This document shows, piece after piece, positions 53,192-61,482 of a stretch of DNA of 64,000 nt. Below the pieces are notes generated by a model. The model saw only the letters and a list, made by a program, of their open reading frames with translations, ran no database searches and was not told where the DNA came from. The stretch covers positions 1-64,000 of the forward strand of contig CAMATH010000021.1 in the NCBI GenBank assembly GCA_945860955.1, read 5' to 3'. Source of the DNA: Planctomicrobium piriforme. GTDB lineage: Bacteria > Planctomycetota > Planctomycetia > Planctomycetales > Planctomycetaceae. Within the stretch, counting starts at the first letter, position 1. Every line of letters begins with the position of its first letter. Both the position numbers and the translations under genes were made by a program.

Positions 53192-54935
53192 CAATGGGCT
53201 TGCCGGTGCGAGGAGCGGATTCTGCCGACGAAGCACCACGCTCGCCAGCTTGCGATTGACGGGAGTCTGCCTGGGGATCGGCAGTCTTCGCGAACAGCGA
53301 GTCTTTGAACACGAGAATCGGAAACAGCAGGGCAAGCAACAGCGCGGCGATGGTCGCCACGAGTCCCAGCCGACGGACGCTTTGATCTTCCCGGACGGCT
53401 GCCGAATTCCATTCCAGCCGGTCTTGTTCGCCATCGATCTTTTCCAGAATTCCGCCAGTAAACGCGCGCTGGTCGGCGGAATTCCCCGTGGCGACGAAAT
53501 AACAACCACTGAAGAAATAAGGTGCCTGTTCGGGATCGGTTCGTTCGCTGTACCCGAATCCGTTGGACAGAATTCGGGCGAGCCGGCTCTTGAACCCCGA
53601 GCGGACCCGGCACAACAACGCGAACAAGGGGGAATTGCCAGGACGCTTCAGGACCTGGTCTTCGCGAAACAGGCCATAGACCCAGTCTTCAAAAACTCCG
53701 CAGACGTGGGACGCGAAGCTCTCCATCTCGGGACTGCTGGCGGGGGCACGCAAATCGTATCCCATTCCGAATCGACTGGCTTTCGACTTCTCGGGACCGA
53801 CCCGGCGCATCAGCTCACGGAACCCAGGCTCTGCCTGAAGCCCGGTGAACACCGCGATGACCGGAAACCGGATCTGCAAGGTCGCCTGGGCGGTCATGAG
53901 GTCGGCGTTCACCGCCTTTGAAATCTCCTCGATTTCAGTATCACTGGCACTCGCCGCGGCGAACGGCAACAGCATCAGGCAGCCGTTGACAGGGCAATAG
54001 GGGAAGCGGGCCGCCTTCGTCAGGTTGCAAATCGCTTCCAGACGTTCCTGTTGAAGCCGCGCATCGGACGAAGGGACGATCGCGGGGGTTTCGTCTTCGA
54101 TTTCCTGGTCGTCCCGCTGGTCGCCCGCCACGGGAGACCCCGAAATCGGGGCTGCTTCCGCGGGCTGGAACGCCATGAAGTTTTCGAGGCTGATCGACTG
54201 GGACGTGGACATTCCCGGTCCCGTCGCCGATTCTCCCAGCATCGCGGCACCGAAACCCTGGTTCGGGAGAAACGCGCCCGGACGAATTGTCGCCGAGGAG
54301 CGACCGTATCCGTCCACATCGGGCATCTCGGGGGACTGGTCGCCCCCCGCGCGCCGGTTCCCACGTCCGCGTCCGCGGAGATCAAGCAACCTCGCGACGG
54401 CGCTCATCCAGCCGGCGTCGGAACAACAGAGGAAGACCCGCTGACTGTCGACATACCACCGCAGGGGGCTGTCGCCGGTGGGTATTCCGCGAACGATCTT
54501 TCCGTCCGCCGCCCCCTCTAGAAACGCCCGTTCCATCGATTCGCCGGTCGAACCCAGAACCAGATAGACCGGGCGATCATTGAGATCAATTCCCTGTCGG
54601 CGGAGTTCGTCCCGCCCTGCGCGCCACGCCGAATCGAGATCGGGAAAAGGCGAAGATTCGGATTGGAACCACATTCGCAGAGCCTGATAGACGGCCACAG
54701 GAATCCCCACCATCAAAAGGAACACAAGAAGCTGTTGGTACCACGGCTGCGTCAGGCGCCACGCGACGTGCTGGGAATTCCACCGAGAATTGATCCAGGC
54801 GATCACCACGATGGCAAACAGCACGCAGGCGACAAAACAGGCGACGCGCGCAGGCAGCGACCAGGGACGAAGCAACCCGTGATACCACTTCTGAGGTGCG
54901 GGGGCTGCGGAATCGTCGGATGCGGGTGCAGACAT
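53145..54935 (-). CDS. TssM/IcmF-like protein, truncated
   Basis: The 596-residue protein has two N-terminal membrane helices (about 30-48 and 66-86), then a cytoplasmic IcmF-like domain. The segment RPVYLVLGSTGESMERAFLE stands where TssM has its P-loop, but the Lys is absent (GSTGESME, 128-135). Later FPVIAVFTGLQAEPGFREL matches the IcmF nucleotide-domain strand. A third helix (about 523-543) is followed by only about 53 residues, whereas TssM proteins of about 1100-1200 residues continue with a large periplasmic domain. It therefore resembles the inner-membrane half of TssM. It lies 66 bp downstream of tssL and overlaps the FHA gene. Confidence 0.75.
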   Translation of the reverse strand: MSAPASDDSAAPAPQKWYHGLLRPWSLPARVACFVACVLFAIVVIAWINSRWNSQHVAWRLTQPWYQQLLVFLLMVGIPVAVYQALRMWFQSESSPFPDLDSAWRAGRDELRRQGIDLNDRPVYLVLGSTGESMERAFLEGAADGKIVRGIPTGDSPLRWYVDSQRVFLCCSDAGWMSAVARLLDLRGRGRGNRRAGGDQSPEMPDVDGYGRSSATIRPGAFLPNQGFGAAMLGESATGPGMSTSQSISLENFMAFQPAEAAPISGSPVAGDQRDDQEIEDETPAIVPSSDARLQQERLEAICNLTKAARFPYCPVNGCLMLLPFAAASASDTEIEEISKAVNADLMTAQATLQIRFPVIAVFTGLQAEPGFRELMRRVGPEKSKASRFGMGYDLRAPASSPEMESFASHVCGVFEDWVYGLFREDQVLKRPGNSPLFALLCRVRSGFKSRLARILSNGFGYSERTDPEQAPYFFSGCYFVATGNSADQRAFTGGILEKIDGEQDRLEWNSAAVREDQSVRRLGLVATIAALLLALLFPILVFKDSLFAKTADPQADSRQSQAGERGASSAESAPRTGKPIDGSPTDDSKRSPEGK

Positions 54936-55001
54936 TCTCGGGCGTCGAATCGTGAAGAAACGGGAATCAACTCGGGCTGTCAGACGACACGGGGAGTGAA
55001 A

Positions 55002-55649
55002 TCACCCCCCGAGCGGCACGACACTTTTCAGCAGCCACACCACGTTGAGAACAAGCAGCACGGCTGCCGCCGCCACGAACCAGACAATTCGTGATCGATT
55101 CTTGCGCGGCGGCACTCCGACGATCTCCCGACGGGGGCGCGGCAGCGGGGCTCGCCCCTGACCCAGTCGAATCGCCAGCGCGGCCTGACGCGTCCACGTC
55201 ATCAGATCGGGGGGCAGTCCCAGCGCGGGGGTCAGGGCTTCGGCCAATCCCGGGTCGCGGTAGACTCCGCGAAAGCCCAGTACCACACAGTTGTAAAAGA
55301 CCTCCAGCGCATCACGGCGGGGCTGGGCGGCCGCCTCCTGCGCGCGAACGTAGAACCGTTCGTTGCACAGCCGAGTGTTGAAGTACTGGACTTCCAGCAC
55401 GTTGTTGCTCCACCAGTCACGCCCGACCCAGTCAGTTTCGACCAGCAGCTCATCAATCCACGACACCAGGGCGTACTTCGCGAGTTCCCACTCGGGCCCG
55501 GAGGTCGACGCCTCGGCGAGATCAATTGCGGTCGTCAAGCGAAATCGCTCGGACTGTGGCGACAGAGGCTGTCGCTGCTGAATCTGCTCCAACAGGTCGA
55601 GCATAGCCAAGAATACTGGATCGACCGCTTGTGCGAATTGTGGCGTCAT
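55002..55649 (-). CDS. tssL: TssL/DotU family inner-membrane protein
   Basis: The 215-residue protein has the TssL (DotU/IcmH) cytoplasmic hook: AKYALVSWIDELLVETDWVG, WWSNNVLEVQYFNTRL and YVRAQEAA, then FYNCVVLGFRGVY, with one C-terminal membrane helix (about residues 188-207) and a very short periplasmic tail. TssL binds TssM and TssK in type VI machines. It lacks a peptidoglycan-binding extension. The ATG at 55649 overlaps the tssK stop by 4 bp (ATGA). Confidence 0.9.
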   Translation of the reverse strand: MTPQFAQAVDPVFLAMLDLLEQIQQRQPLSPQSERFRLTTAIDLAEASTSGPEWELAKYALVSWIDELLVETDWVGRDWWSNNVLEVQYFNTRLCNERFYVRAQEAAAQPRRDALEVFYNCVVLGFRGVYRDPGLAEALTPALGLPPDLMTWTRQAALAIRLGQGRAPLPRPRREIVGVPPRKNRSRIVWFVAAAAVLLVLNVVWLLKSVVPLGG

Positions 55650-57115
55650 GAGTTTCGTGGGACCGCGAACAAAGCGAACTGCAACGGAACCCGTTTTCCG
55701 CGGGCGGAAACCTCCAACGTCTGCTGACCCTGTAACCGGTCGAGATTCATGATCAGCGAATCCCGCAGCCGCAACGCGAGTGTCTGTGTCATCTGCACAT
55801 CCCGCCAGGCCGGCTTTTCATCCCGTGGGATTTCGTAATACAGCCATTCGGATCGCGCGGGGAGCGCCCGGATCGGGCGGTCGACCGGAATGAGACTGAG
55901 TCCCTCGGCACGTTGTTTGAATAATGCCTCTACCATCCGCTCGCTGCCGAACTTCCAGTCGAGCTGGCCGGCCGAAAGCAAATCCAGGCACTCCTGCCTG
56001 GTGAGATCCCCCTTGTTCACACCGATGTACCATTCCCAGTCGGAATTGAACCATCGCGGATCCAAGGAGACCCGCATGCCCATTCCGACGCCAATGAACG
56101 GCCGTTTCTCGAACTCGAAATCGCGGACCGTGTAGATCAACGCTTCGATTCGCGTCAGCAGATTCCGAAAGATTGGTCCCAGATTATCGTGGTCGTAGAG
56201 GGGCAACTCCGCGGCCCGACGTTCGGGACTGAACAGCGAGAGTTGGCCGACGATCCCGCACAGTTCGCCATACGCCCACTGTGGGTGAATTCCTGGAGCG
56301 AACGCCAGCACCCGCAGAATCCCGTGGGCACGGTTGAGTTCTGACAACATCAGAATCCGTTCCAGATCACCCGGGTTCTGATTGTCCAATCCCACGCCGC
56401 GATTGATCACCTGCTGTCCCAGAACATCCATCTTGCGGCCGATGAGATCGTAGGCCGCACGAACAATGTCACGCCCCAGACCGGTCCAGGCATTGATCGC
56501 GATGACGGGAGGGACATAGTCGGAATCGACTTGGGGAACCGCTTCGCCTTCACCCGAACGCCGAATCTGGACAATCGGCAATGTCTCGTAGCCCGAGAGA
56601 TCCTGTGTCGACAGCATCAACCGGGCATTGAGCGAACGAAACGAAACGTCCTGGTCGTTGCCGCCCACGTTTTCGTCTTGAATCGGGGCGACCGTTTCGA
56701 CGTACCGGGTGGCCTCAGCCCCGCCTTCCATCCCCAGATTGCGACGCCCCAGTCGAGTGCGTGGAACCGCCAAGACCACCTGAACGACGGATGCTTTTTC
56801 AAATGCCTCCGCCAGCCCCGCGACCACCGAAGTCCCACCCAGCAACGGATCCTTGAGATCGACTCGGTCGGGTTCCGAATCGACCCCAAGCTCAACCAGC
56901 GTCCCGTCGCACAAGCGGGCACTGATCTGCTGAAGTTCGAATTTGTAATTGGCAATCGCCTCGTGACTGAAGGCGATACTTTTCAGTCCGTAGTGGCACG
57001 GATGGTCCCATTGCTCCGACTTGGAAACCAACTCGTTCCAGTGGCGCTCCGCCGACTGGAAATGCTGGGGACGAAGAAACAGGCCTTCGTGCCAATTGAT
57101 GGGAAGGTGCCGCAT
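55646..57115 (-). CDS. tssK: Type VI secretion baseplate protein TssK
   Basis: The 489-residue protein has the TssK signature at its very start (INWHEGLFLRPQHFQ), the three-domain length of the family, and later blocks such as WAYGELCGIVGQLSLFS, YDHDNLGPIF and YIGVNKGDLTRQECLD. In type VI systems TssK joins the baseplate to TssL and TssM in the membrane. The ATG at 57115 places this signature at residue 5; the longer frame to 57325 is not supported. It is the first gene of the operon tssK-tssL-tssM-like-FHA. No tail or sheath gene lies nearby, so what this adaptor connects is unclear. Confidence 0.92.
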   Translation of the reverse strand: MRHLPINWHEGLFLRPQHFQSAERHWNELVSKSEQWDHPCHYGLKSIAFSHEAIANYKFELQQISARLCDGTLVELGVDSEPDRVDLKDPLLGGTSVVAGLAEAFEKASVVQVVLAVPRTRLGRRNLGMEGGAEATRYVETVAPIQDENVGGNDQDVSFRSLNARLMLSTQDLSGYETLPIVQIRRSGEGEAVPQVDSDYVPPVIAINAWTGLGRDIVRAAYDLIGRKMDVLGQQVINRGVGLDNQNPGDLERILMLSELNRAHGILRVLAFAPGIHPQWAYGELCGIVGQLSLFSPERRAAELPLYDHDNLGPIFRNLLTRIEALIYTVRDFEFEKRPFIGVGMGMRVSLDPRWFNSDWEWYIGVNKGDLTRQECLDLLSAGQLDWKFGSERMVEALFKQRAEGLSLIPVDRPIRALPARSEWLYYEIPRDEKPAWRDVQMTQTLALRLRDSLIMNLDRLQGQQTLEVSARGKRVPLQFALFAVPRNS

Positions 57116-57390
57116 GCAATCTCCGGAATTGGAACGGACGCCGCGCTGAAATTTTCGCGGCCAAGCCGAGAATCTGGCACAGACTACCAGCCGCCACCAT
57201 GAACCTGCAAGTCGAAGTGAGGTGTTGAGGAAATCCGGTCGCGCAAAGGTGGCCGGAATCTCTGCCAGTTCGGTTTGTCGTGAGATTTTCGGTTGGACGT
57301 GGTTGGGTCGAATGAATCTTCCCAATCTGTCGATTTCACGGGAGTGGTGCCGTCCGAACGAAGTTCACTCGTTGTCCGCCAGGCGATCTC

Positions 57391-58098
57391 ATGGTCTCTC
57401 CCGCGCAGTTTGTGATACTCACCATCGCCTTCTCGCTCCCCGTTGCTGCGATCGCGGCGGATCCGGCTTTACCGGTGATTGATTCAACCGTAGAGACACC
57501 TACTGAGCAGCCGGACAGCCCCCCCATTCGACGCGCCACGCGCCGCAGAACGGTCTCGGCGAAAATCGACAATCAGGGACGAATCATCCCATCATCCGTT
57601 CGTGAGATCACCCCCCGGACTGCCATTCGCCCGGTGGCTGCCCAGATTGCCCATTCAGCCGACGCTGAAAATCCGGACTTGTCAGACTCGGGACCCACAC
57701 AAATCGTCCCCCCCGCACCGGACGACGAATACAAGTCGATTCTTCGCAAGCCCTTACGTGCCTTTCCGGAGCGTCACATCTCCCTCCCACCGGCCGGCGA
57801 GATCGACTTCGCTCCCCGGATGATCACGTGCTACAAACCGCTCTACTTCGAAGATGCCAACCTCGAACGGTATGGCTACAGTCGGGGGGGTTGCCTGCAG
57901 CCGGTCGTTTCCGGAGTCCACTTCTTTGGCTCCGTCGGTTTGGCTCCACTCAAGATGCTCGGTGTGGGTCCGTGCCAGACGGTCTGTCCTTTTCCCGATG
58001 CCGACGATGGGTACCGGTTGCGGCCAGCGCGGAATTTGTTTGGACCGACTCCCCGCTATGACCGGGTTTTTGGCCCCGCGTCGGGCAGCACGGAGTGA
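57391..58098 (+). CDS. Secreted protein of unknown function (CYKPLYFED motif)
   Basis: The 235-residue protein has a signal peptide (about residues 1-22, ending AIAADPA), a low-complexity basic and acidic linker, and a well-structured looking C-terminal part with MITCYKPLYFEDANLERYGY, SGVHFFGSV and CQTVCPFP. I recall this motif in planctomycete proteins of unknown function. It is divergent from tssK, with 275 bp between the starts, and convergent with the M50-type gene, 24 bp from its stop. Its position could link it to either system. Confidence 0.65.
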   Translation: MVSPAQFVILTIAFSLPVAAIAADPALPVIDSTVETPTEQPDSPPIRRATRRRTVSAKIDNQGRIIPSSVREITPRTAIRPVAAQIAHSADAENPDLSDSGPTQIVPPAPDDEYKSILRKPLRAFPERHISLPPAGEIDFAPRMITCYKPLYFEDANLERYGYSRGGCLQPVVSGVHFFGSVGLAPLKMLGVGPCQTVCPFPDADDGYRLRPARNLFGPTPRYDRVFGPASGSTE

Positions 58099-58122
58099 CC
58101 GAGAATTCCGAACAAATCCTCG

Positions 58123-60342
58123 TCAGACGGAAGGGATCCGGAACGTCTGCCTCAGGAATCTCCACATTCGGGGCAGCAAGGGAACCCAGTTCGTGCTGAT
58201 TCGTGCCTCGCCGGTATCTCGCAACAGGAGGGGGGGCGTCGCCTCGTTGAGCCGGACCCTGGCCCAGAATGCAGTGGAATGGCCATCCCGATGGTTGCGA
58301 GTTCCGATCGCATCCGGAATCAGGTCCGCATCGTCGGGTCGATACAGGCCGGGCTGGGTGCCAACCTCGGTCACTTCTCCCTGGTACACAATTCCGGGAA
58401 CCTGAGCCAGTCGCACCCGAACAGTCTGCCCCGACCGGATCAGATCGATGTCGCCGGGCTCGATACGGAGCGAGATTTCCAACCGGGTCGGGTCACCAAT
58501 CTGACCCAGCAACGTTCCACGCGACATCCAGCAGCCCAGATTGGCCCGGTCGAGGGGCCGACCCTGCCACGTCGGGAGCAGGTGGTTGGGGGAATCGGAT
58601 TCACGGGGGATGGACGGGGACAAAAAACGGCCCGCAATCGGGGCTTCAATTCGCAACCGATCATAATCGCGACGACGTTCCGCAAGTCGTCTTTGAGCGG
58701 CTGAAAGCGATTCAACAACTGCGGGAATCGCAGCCGCAGCGCGAGGATCTGACCCGCGTAACGCTTCGTTTTGTTTCAAGCGGTATTCGAGTTGGCTCAC
58801 TTCGGCTTCGTATTGGATGATTTCGCGACGCATCGCGGGGTTCTCGAGTCTCGCCAACGTCGTGCCCGCTGCGACGTCGGTCCCTTCCGCCACCGCTTCG
58901 ACAAGTCGGCCTTCGACGGTGACATACATCTGTGCGGCGGAGGGGGCGTCAACAATCGCGAGCGCCGCCACACGTCGCGGCAACGGCAGGAGCATTCCGA
59001 TCGCGATCAGGATCAACGTTCCGGCGACCCAGCCACTCAGACGACGGCGATCGACTCGATGACGCCAGGCGGGGTTGCTTAGCGCCGCGACGATACGCCC
59101 TGTGGGTTCCAGAACCATGGCAATCACCAGGAGCCAGGCGGCTGCGATCCCCAGTTCTCGCTGGTCAATTCGCGACAACAACAGGCAGATTCCCCAGGCG
59201 GCAATGACCAGCACGATGGGACGGTAGATGGCCGCCAACGCTCCGTAGACCGCCACGAATCGCGGGCGTCTCACCAGACCAGCGCTCTCCACGCGCGACG
59301 GCAGCCCCAAAACCGCCCGGCGGACTGCGAACCTCCAGAATTCGTCTCCCTTGCGTCCCAGATTCGGTTCGTCCATGGCGTCGGAAAGCAAGTAGTATCC
59401 GTCGTACCTCAACAACGGATTTCCATTGAGAAACAGCGTGTTCACCGAGCAGACCAGAGCGAGGGACAGTGCCATGGAATGCAATCCGCCAGGTTCGGTG
59501 AACCACCAAACCAGTAAACAGGCAGCGGCAATTTCCAATTCGGCGATCATTCCGGCCGCGGAAATCAATAACCGCGAACACCGATCGGGCATCAGCCACG
59601 TGTCTGAGACATCACAATACAGGCAGGGAGTGAACATCAGCAGCATGATTCCCACTTCCGGACACTCGCCCCCCCGCAGTCGGCAGGTCAGGGCATGAGC
59701 GAGTTCGTGAGCGCAGCGGGAAAGGCCAACCCCCAGCCATAACCACACCAGAAATCCGGGAGCCAAGAGTTCGACTCCCGCCGGGAACCGCTCCCGAACA
59801 GCGGTCGGATTCAGAGCCACCACCAGCAGTGCCGCTGTGGGAAACAGGGCGAGGACGATCATCCATACTGACCGGGGAATCGCCTCAATCCAGACTACCA
59901 TGCCGTCGAGAACCCGCGTTGGGTTGAACCCCCGAAATCGCCACGCGAAGACATTCAGCCAGCGTTGCCAGCGCTCGCGACGGCGGTGCTGACTCCGTTG
60001 TTCCGCCCAAGCCCCACCAAGTCCCGGGACATCGTCGATGACCAGTCCCGCGGCTCGCAGTTCGCCGAGATAGGCTTGGATCTGAGAGGAATCGACCGTT
60101 TTTGGTGCGAACTGTTCCTCAAACCGGTAACGCAGACCGGCGAGTGAAATCTCGCCGTCGAGCATTTCCAGGATCGCGTATTCCTGGTCCGTGAGTTCGA
60201 AATACGACAGGGCAATCGGATCCTTGATTCTCCAGACGCGTTCCACTCCCCCCCGCATCGGTTGGACAACCAGATCACCGCGCTTTCGGAGCCGCACGGG
60301 GCGCGCCTCGATCCCGCCAGAGAATTCCAGACCATTGCTCAT
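58123..60342 (-). CDS. PqqD/RRE-like, M50 metallopeptidase-like and HlyD-like membrane protein
   Basis: The 739-residue protein starts with a PqqD-type winged-helix segment (about residues 42-105: ALSYFELTDQEYAILEMLDG). Next is a multi-helix domain with the zinc motif HELAH (212-216) and the later NPLLRYDGYYLLSD (308-321) that marks putative peptide zinc metalloproteases of the YydH type. From about residue 490 come helices and an HlyD-like lipoyl/beta-barrel adaptor. PqqD-like domains often bind RiPP precursor peptides, so peptide processing or export is plausible. The ATG at 60342 overlaps the stop of the upstream HlyD gene (ATGA) and replaces a longer frame to 60450. Confidence 0.85.
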   Translation of the reverse strand: MSNGLEFSGGIEARPVRLRKRGDLVVQPMRGGVERVWRIKDPIALSYFELTDQEYAILEMLDGEISLAGLRYRFEEQFAPKTVDSSQIQAYLGELRAAGLVIDDVPGLGGAWAEQRSQHRRRERWQRWLNVFAWRFRGFNPTRVLDGMVVWIEAIPRSVWMIVLALFPTAALLVVALNPTAVRERFPAGVELLAPGFLVWLWLGVGLSRCAHELAHALTCRLRGGECPEVGIMLLMFTPCLYCDVSDTWLMPDRCSRLLISAAGMIAELEIAAACLLVWWFTEPGGLHSMALSLALVCSVNTLFLNGNPLLRYDGYYLLSDAMDEPNLGRKGDEFWRFAVRRAVLGLPSRVESAGLVRRPRFVAVYGALAAIYRPIVLVIAAWGICLLLSRIDQRELGIAAAWLLVIAMVLEPTGRIVAALSNPAWRHRVDRRRLSGWVAGTLILIAIGMLLPLPRRVAALAIVDAPSAAQMYVTVEGRLVEAVAEGTDVAAGTTLARLENPAMRREIIQYEAEVSQLEYRLKQNEALRGSDPRAAAAIPAVVESLSAAQRRLAERRRDYDRLRIEAPIAGRFLSPSIPRESDSPNHLLPTWQGRPLDRANLGCWMSRGTLLGQIGDPTRLEISLRIEPGDIDLIRSGQTVRVRLAQVPGIVYQGEVTEVGTQPGLYRPDDADLIPDAIGTRNHRDGHSTAFWARVRLNEATPPLLLRDTGEARISTNWVPLLPRMWRFLRQTFRIPSV

Positions 60343-61457
60343 GGCTGTTCCGTGGAATTGCCAACGCGCTCGGCGGTATTGACTGCGAGGACTCCCCGAA
60401 TCCCGGGCTTCAGTGTGTGCCGGGGACCAGGATTGTCGATTTCGGCCCACACCAGCACCTGTCCATTGACGGGATCGATTTCCGGACTGATGAATGTGAC
60501 GACACCGCGAAATTCCTTTCCAGGTCGGCCCTTTTCTGGCAGCTCAAATCGAGCCGACATCCCCTCTTCGATCTGCCGCGCCTCGTCCGCCTTAAAGAAC
60601 GTCTCGACGCGCAGCCGGTCGAGTCGCACGACTCGCACGACCCGTTCCCCCGCATCGACCCATTCCCCCTGGCGACTGTGCGTGCTGACCACCACGCCGG
60701 AAATCGGTGTACGGAGTCGGCGGCGATCGAGTTCCCGTTCCGCCGCGGAGACGCCATTGGCTTTCAGCCGGCAGGCAATTTGCGCCAAATCACGTTCTTC
60801 TTCGGCTTGAGTCAGTTCGGCACGGCGGCGTTCAACGGTCGCGGAAAAACTGACGATTTCCTGGACCTTGGCACGCACCATCAGAGCGGCGAGCGCCCGA
60901 TCCTGCTCGGCCTGTTGGACATCCAGACGAGCCCGTTCCAACGCCAGCTTGAGTTGATCGAGTTCACTCTGCGAAACGCTGTCGCGAATGTCGCGCCGCG
61001 CGTTGACGGCCCGCTGCCATTCCGCCTCGGCGACAGGTGCCGCCAGTTTCGCACCGCGTAATGCGATCTCGCTCTCCGCTTTGGTTTTCGCCCCCTCCAA
61101 TTCGACATTGGCCCGGGCAACGTCGGCTTCGCTTTCTGACAGTGCCGTACGCACCTGTTTCAATCGGGCATCGCTTCCCGCCAGTTTTTCGGCCGTTTCC
61201 AGTTCCAGCCGGGCACGTTCGAGAGCGAGCGTCGCGTCCGTGATGTCGAGTTCGACCAACACGTCTCCCGCCGACACCCGAGCCCCTTCCCGCACCACAA
61301 TTCGCCGCAGCACGCCAGCAGTTTCCGCGGGAACATCGGCCTGCTCGATCAACCGGGTGAGCGCCGTCCCGGAGACCAACCGTGTATCATCGGCTGAGAC
61401 AACGGCGCCCAGTGCCAGCCACGCCAGCGACCACCTCAGATATTTGCTGAACGCCAT
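60339..61457 (-). CDS. HlyD-family periplasmic adaptor protein
   Basis: The 372-residue protein has a signal peptide (about residues 1-22), a split lipoyl domain (PAETAGVLRRIVVREGARVSAG, then TPISGVVVSTHSRQGEWV), a long coiled-coil hairpin rich in Ala, Leu, Glu and Arg (about 75-240), and a beta-barrel end. Such adaptors connect an inner-membrane exporter to an outer-membrane duct. Its stop overlaps the start of the M50-type gene by 4 bp, and it follows the GAF-HlyD gene by 25 bp, so all three are one operon. Confidence 0.9.
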   Translation of the reverse strand: MAFSKYLRWSLAWLALGAVVSADDTRLVSGTALTRLIEQADVPAETAGVLRRIVVREGARVSAGDVLVELDITDATLALERARLELETAEKLAGSDARLKQVRTALSESEADVARANVELEGAKTKAESEIALRGAKLAAPVAEAEWQRAVNARRDIRDSVSQSELDQLKLALERARLDVQQAEQDRALAALMVRAKVQEIVSFSATVERRRAELTQAEEERDLAQIACRLKANGVSAAERELDRRRLRTPISGVVVSTHSRQGEWVDAGERVVRVVRLDRLRVETFFKADEARQIEEGMSARFELPEKGRPGKEFRGVVTFISPEIDPVNGQVLVWAEIDNPGPRHTLKPGIRGVLAVNTAERVGNSTEQP

Positions 61458-61482
61458 CGTCAGTCCCTTCGGCAGATTTGAA

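Noticed and set aside
45786-57115. A complete type VI secretion system
   Set aside because: Only TssK, TssL, a partial TssM and an FHA protein are present; no sheath, tube, spike or ClpV gene is seen in the window.
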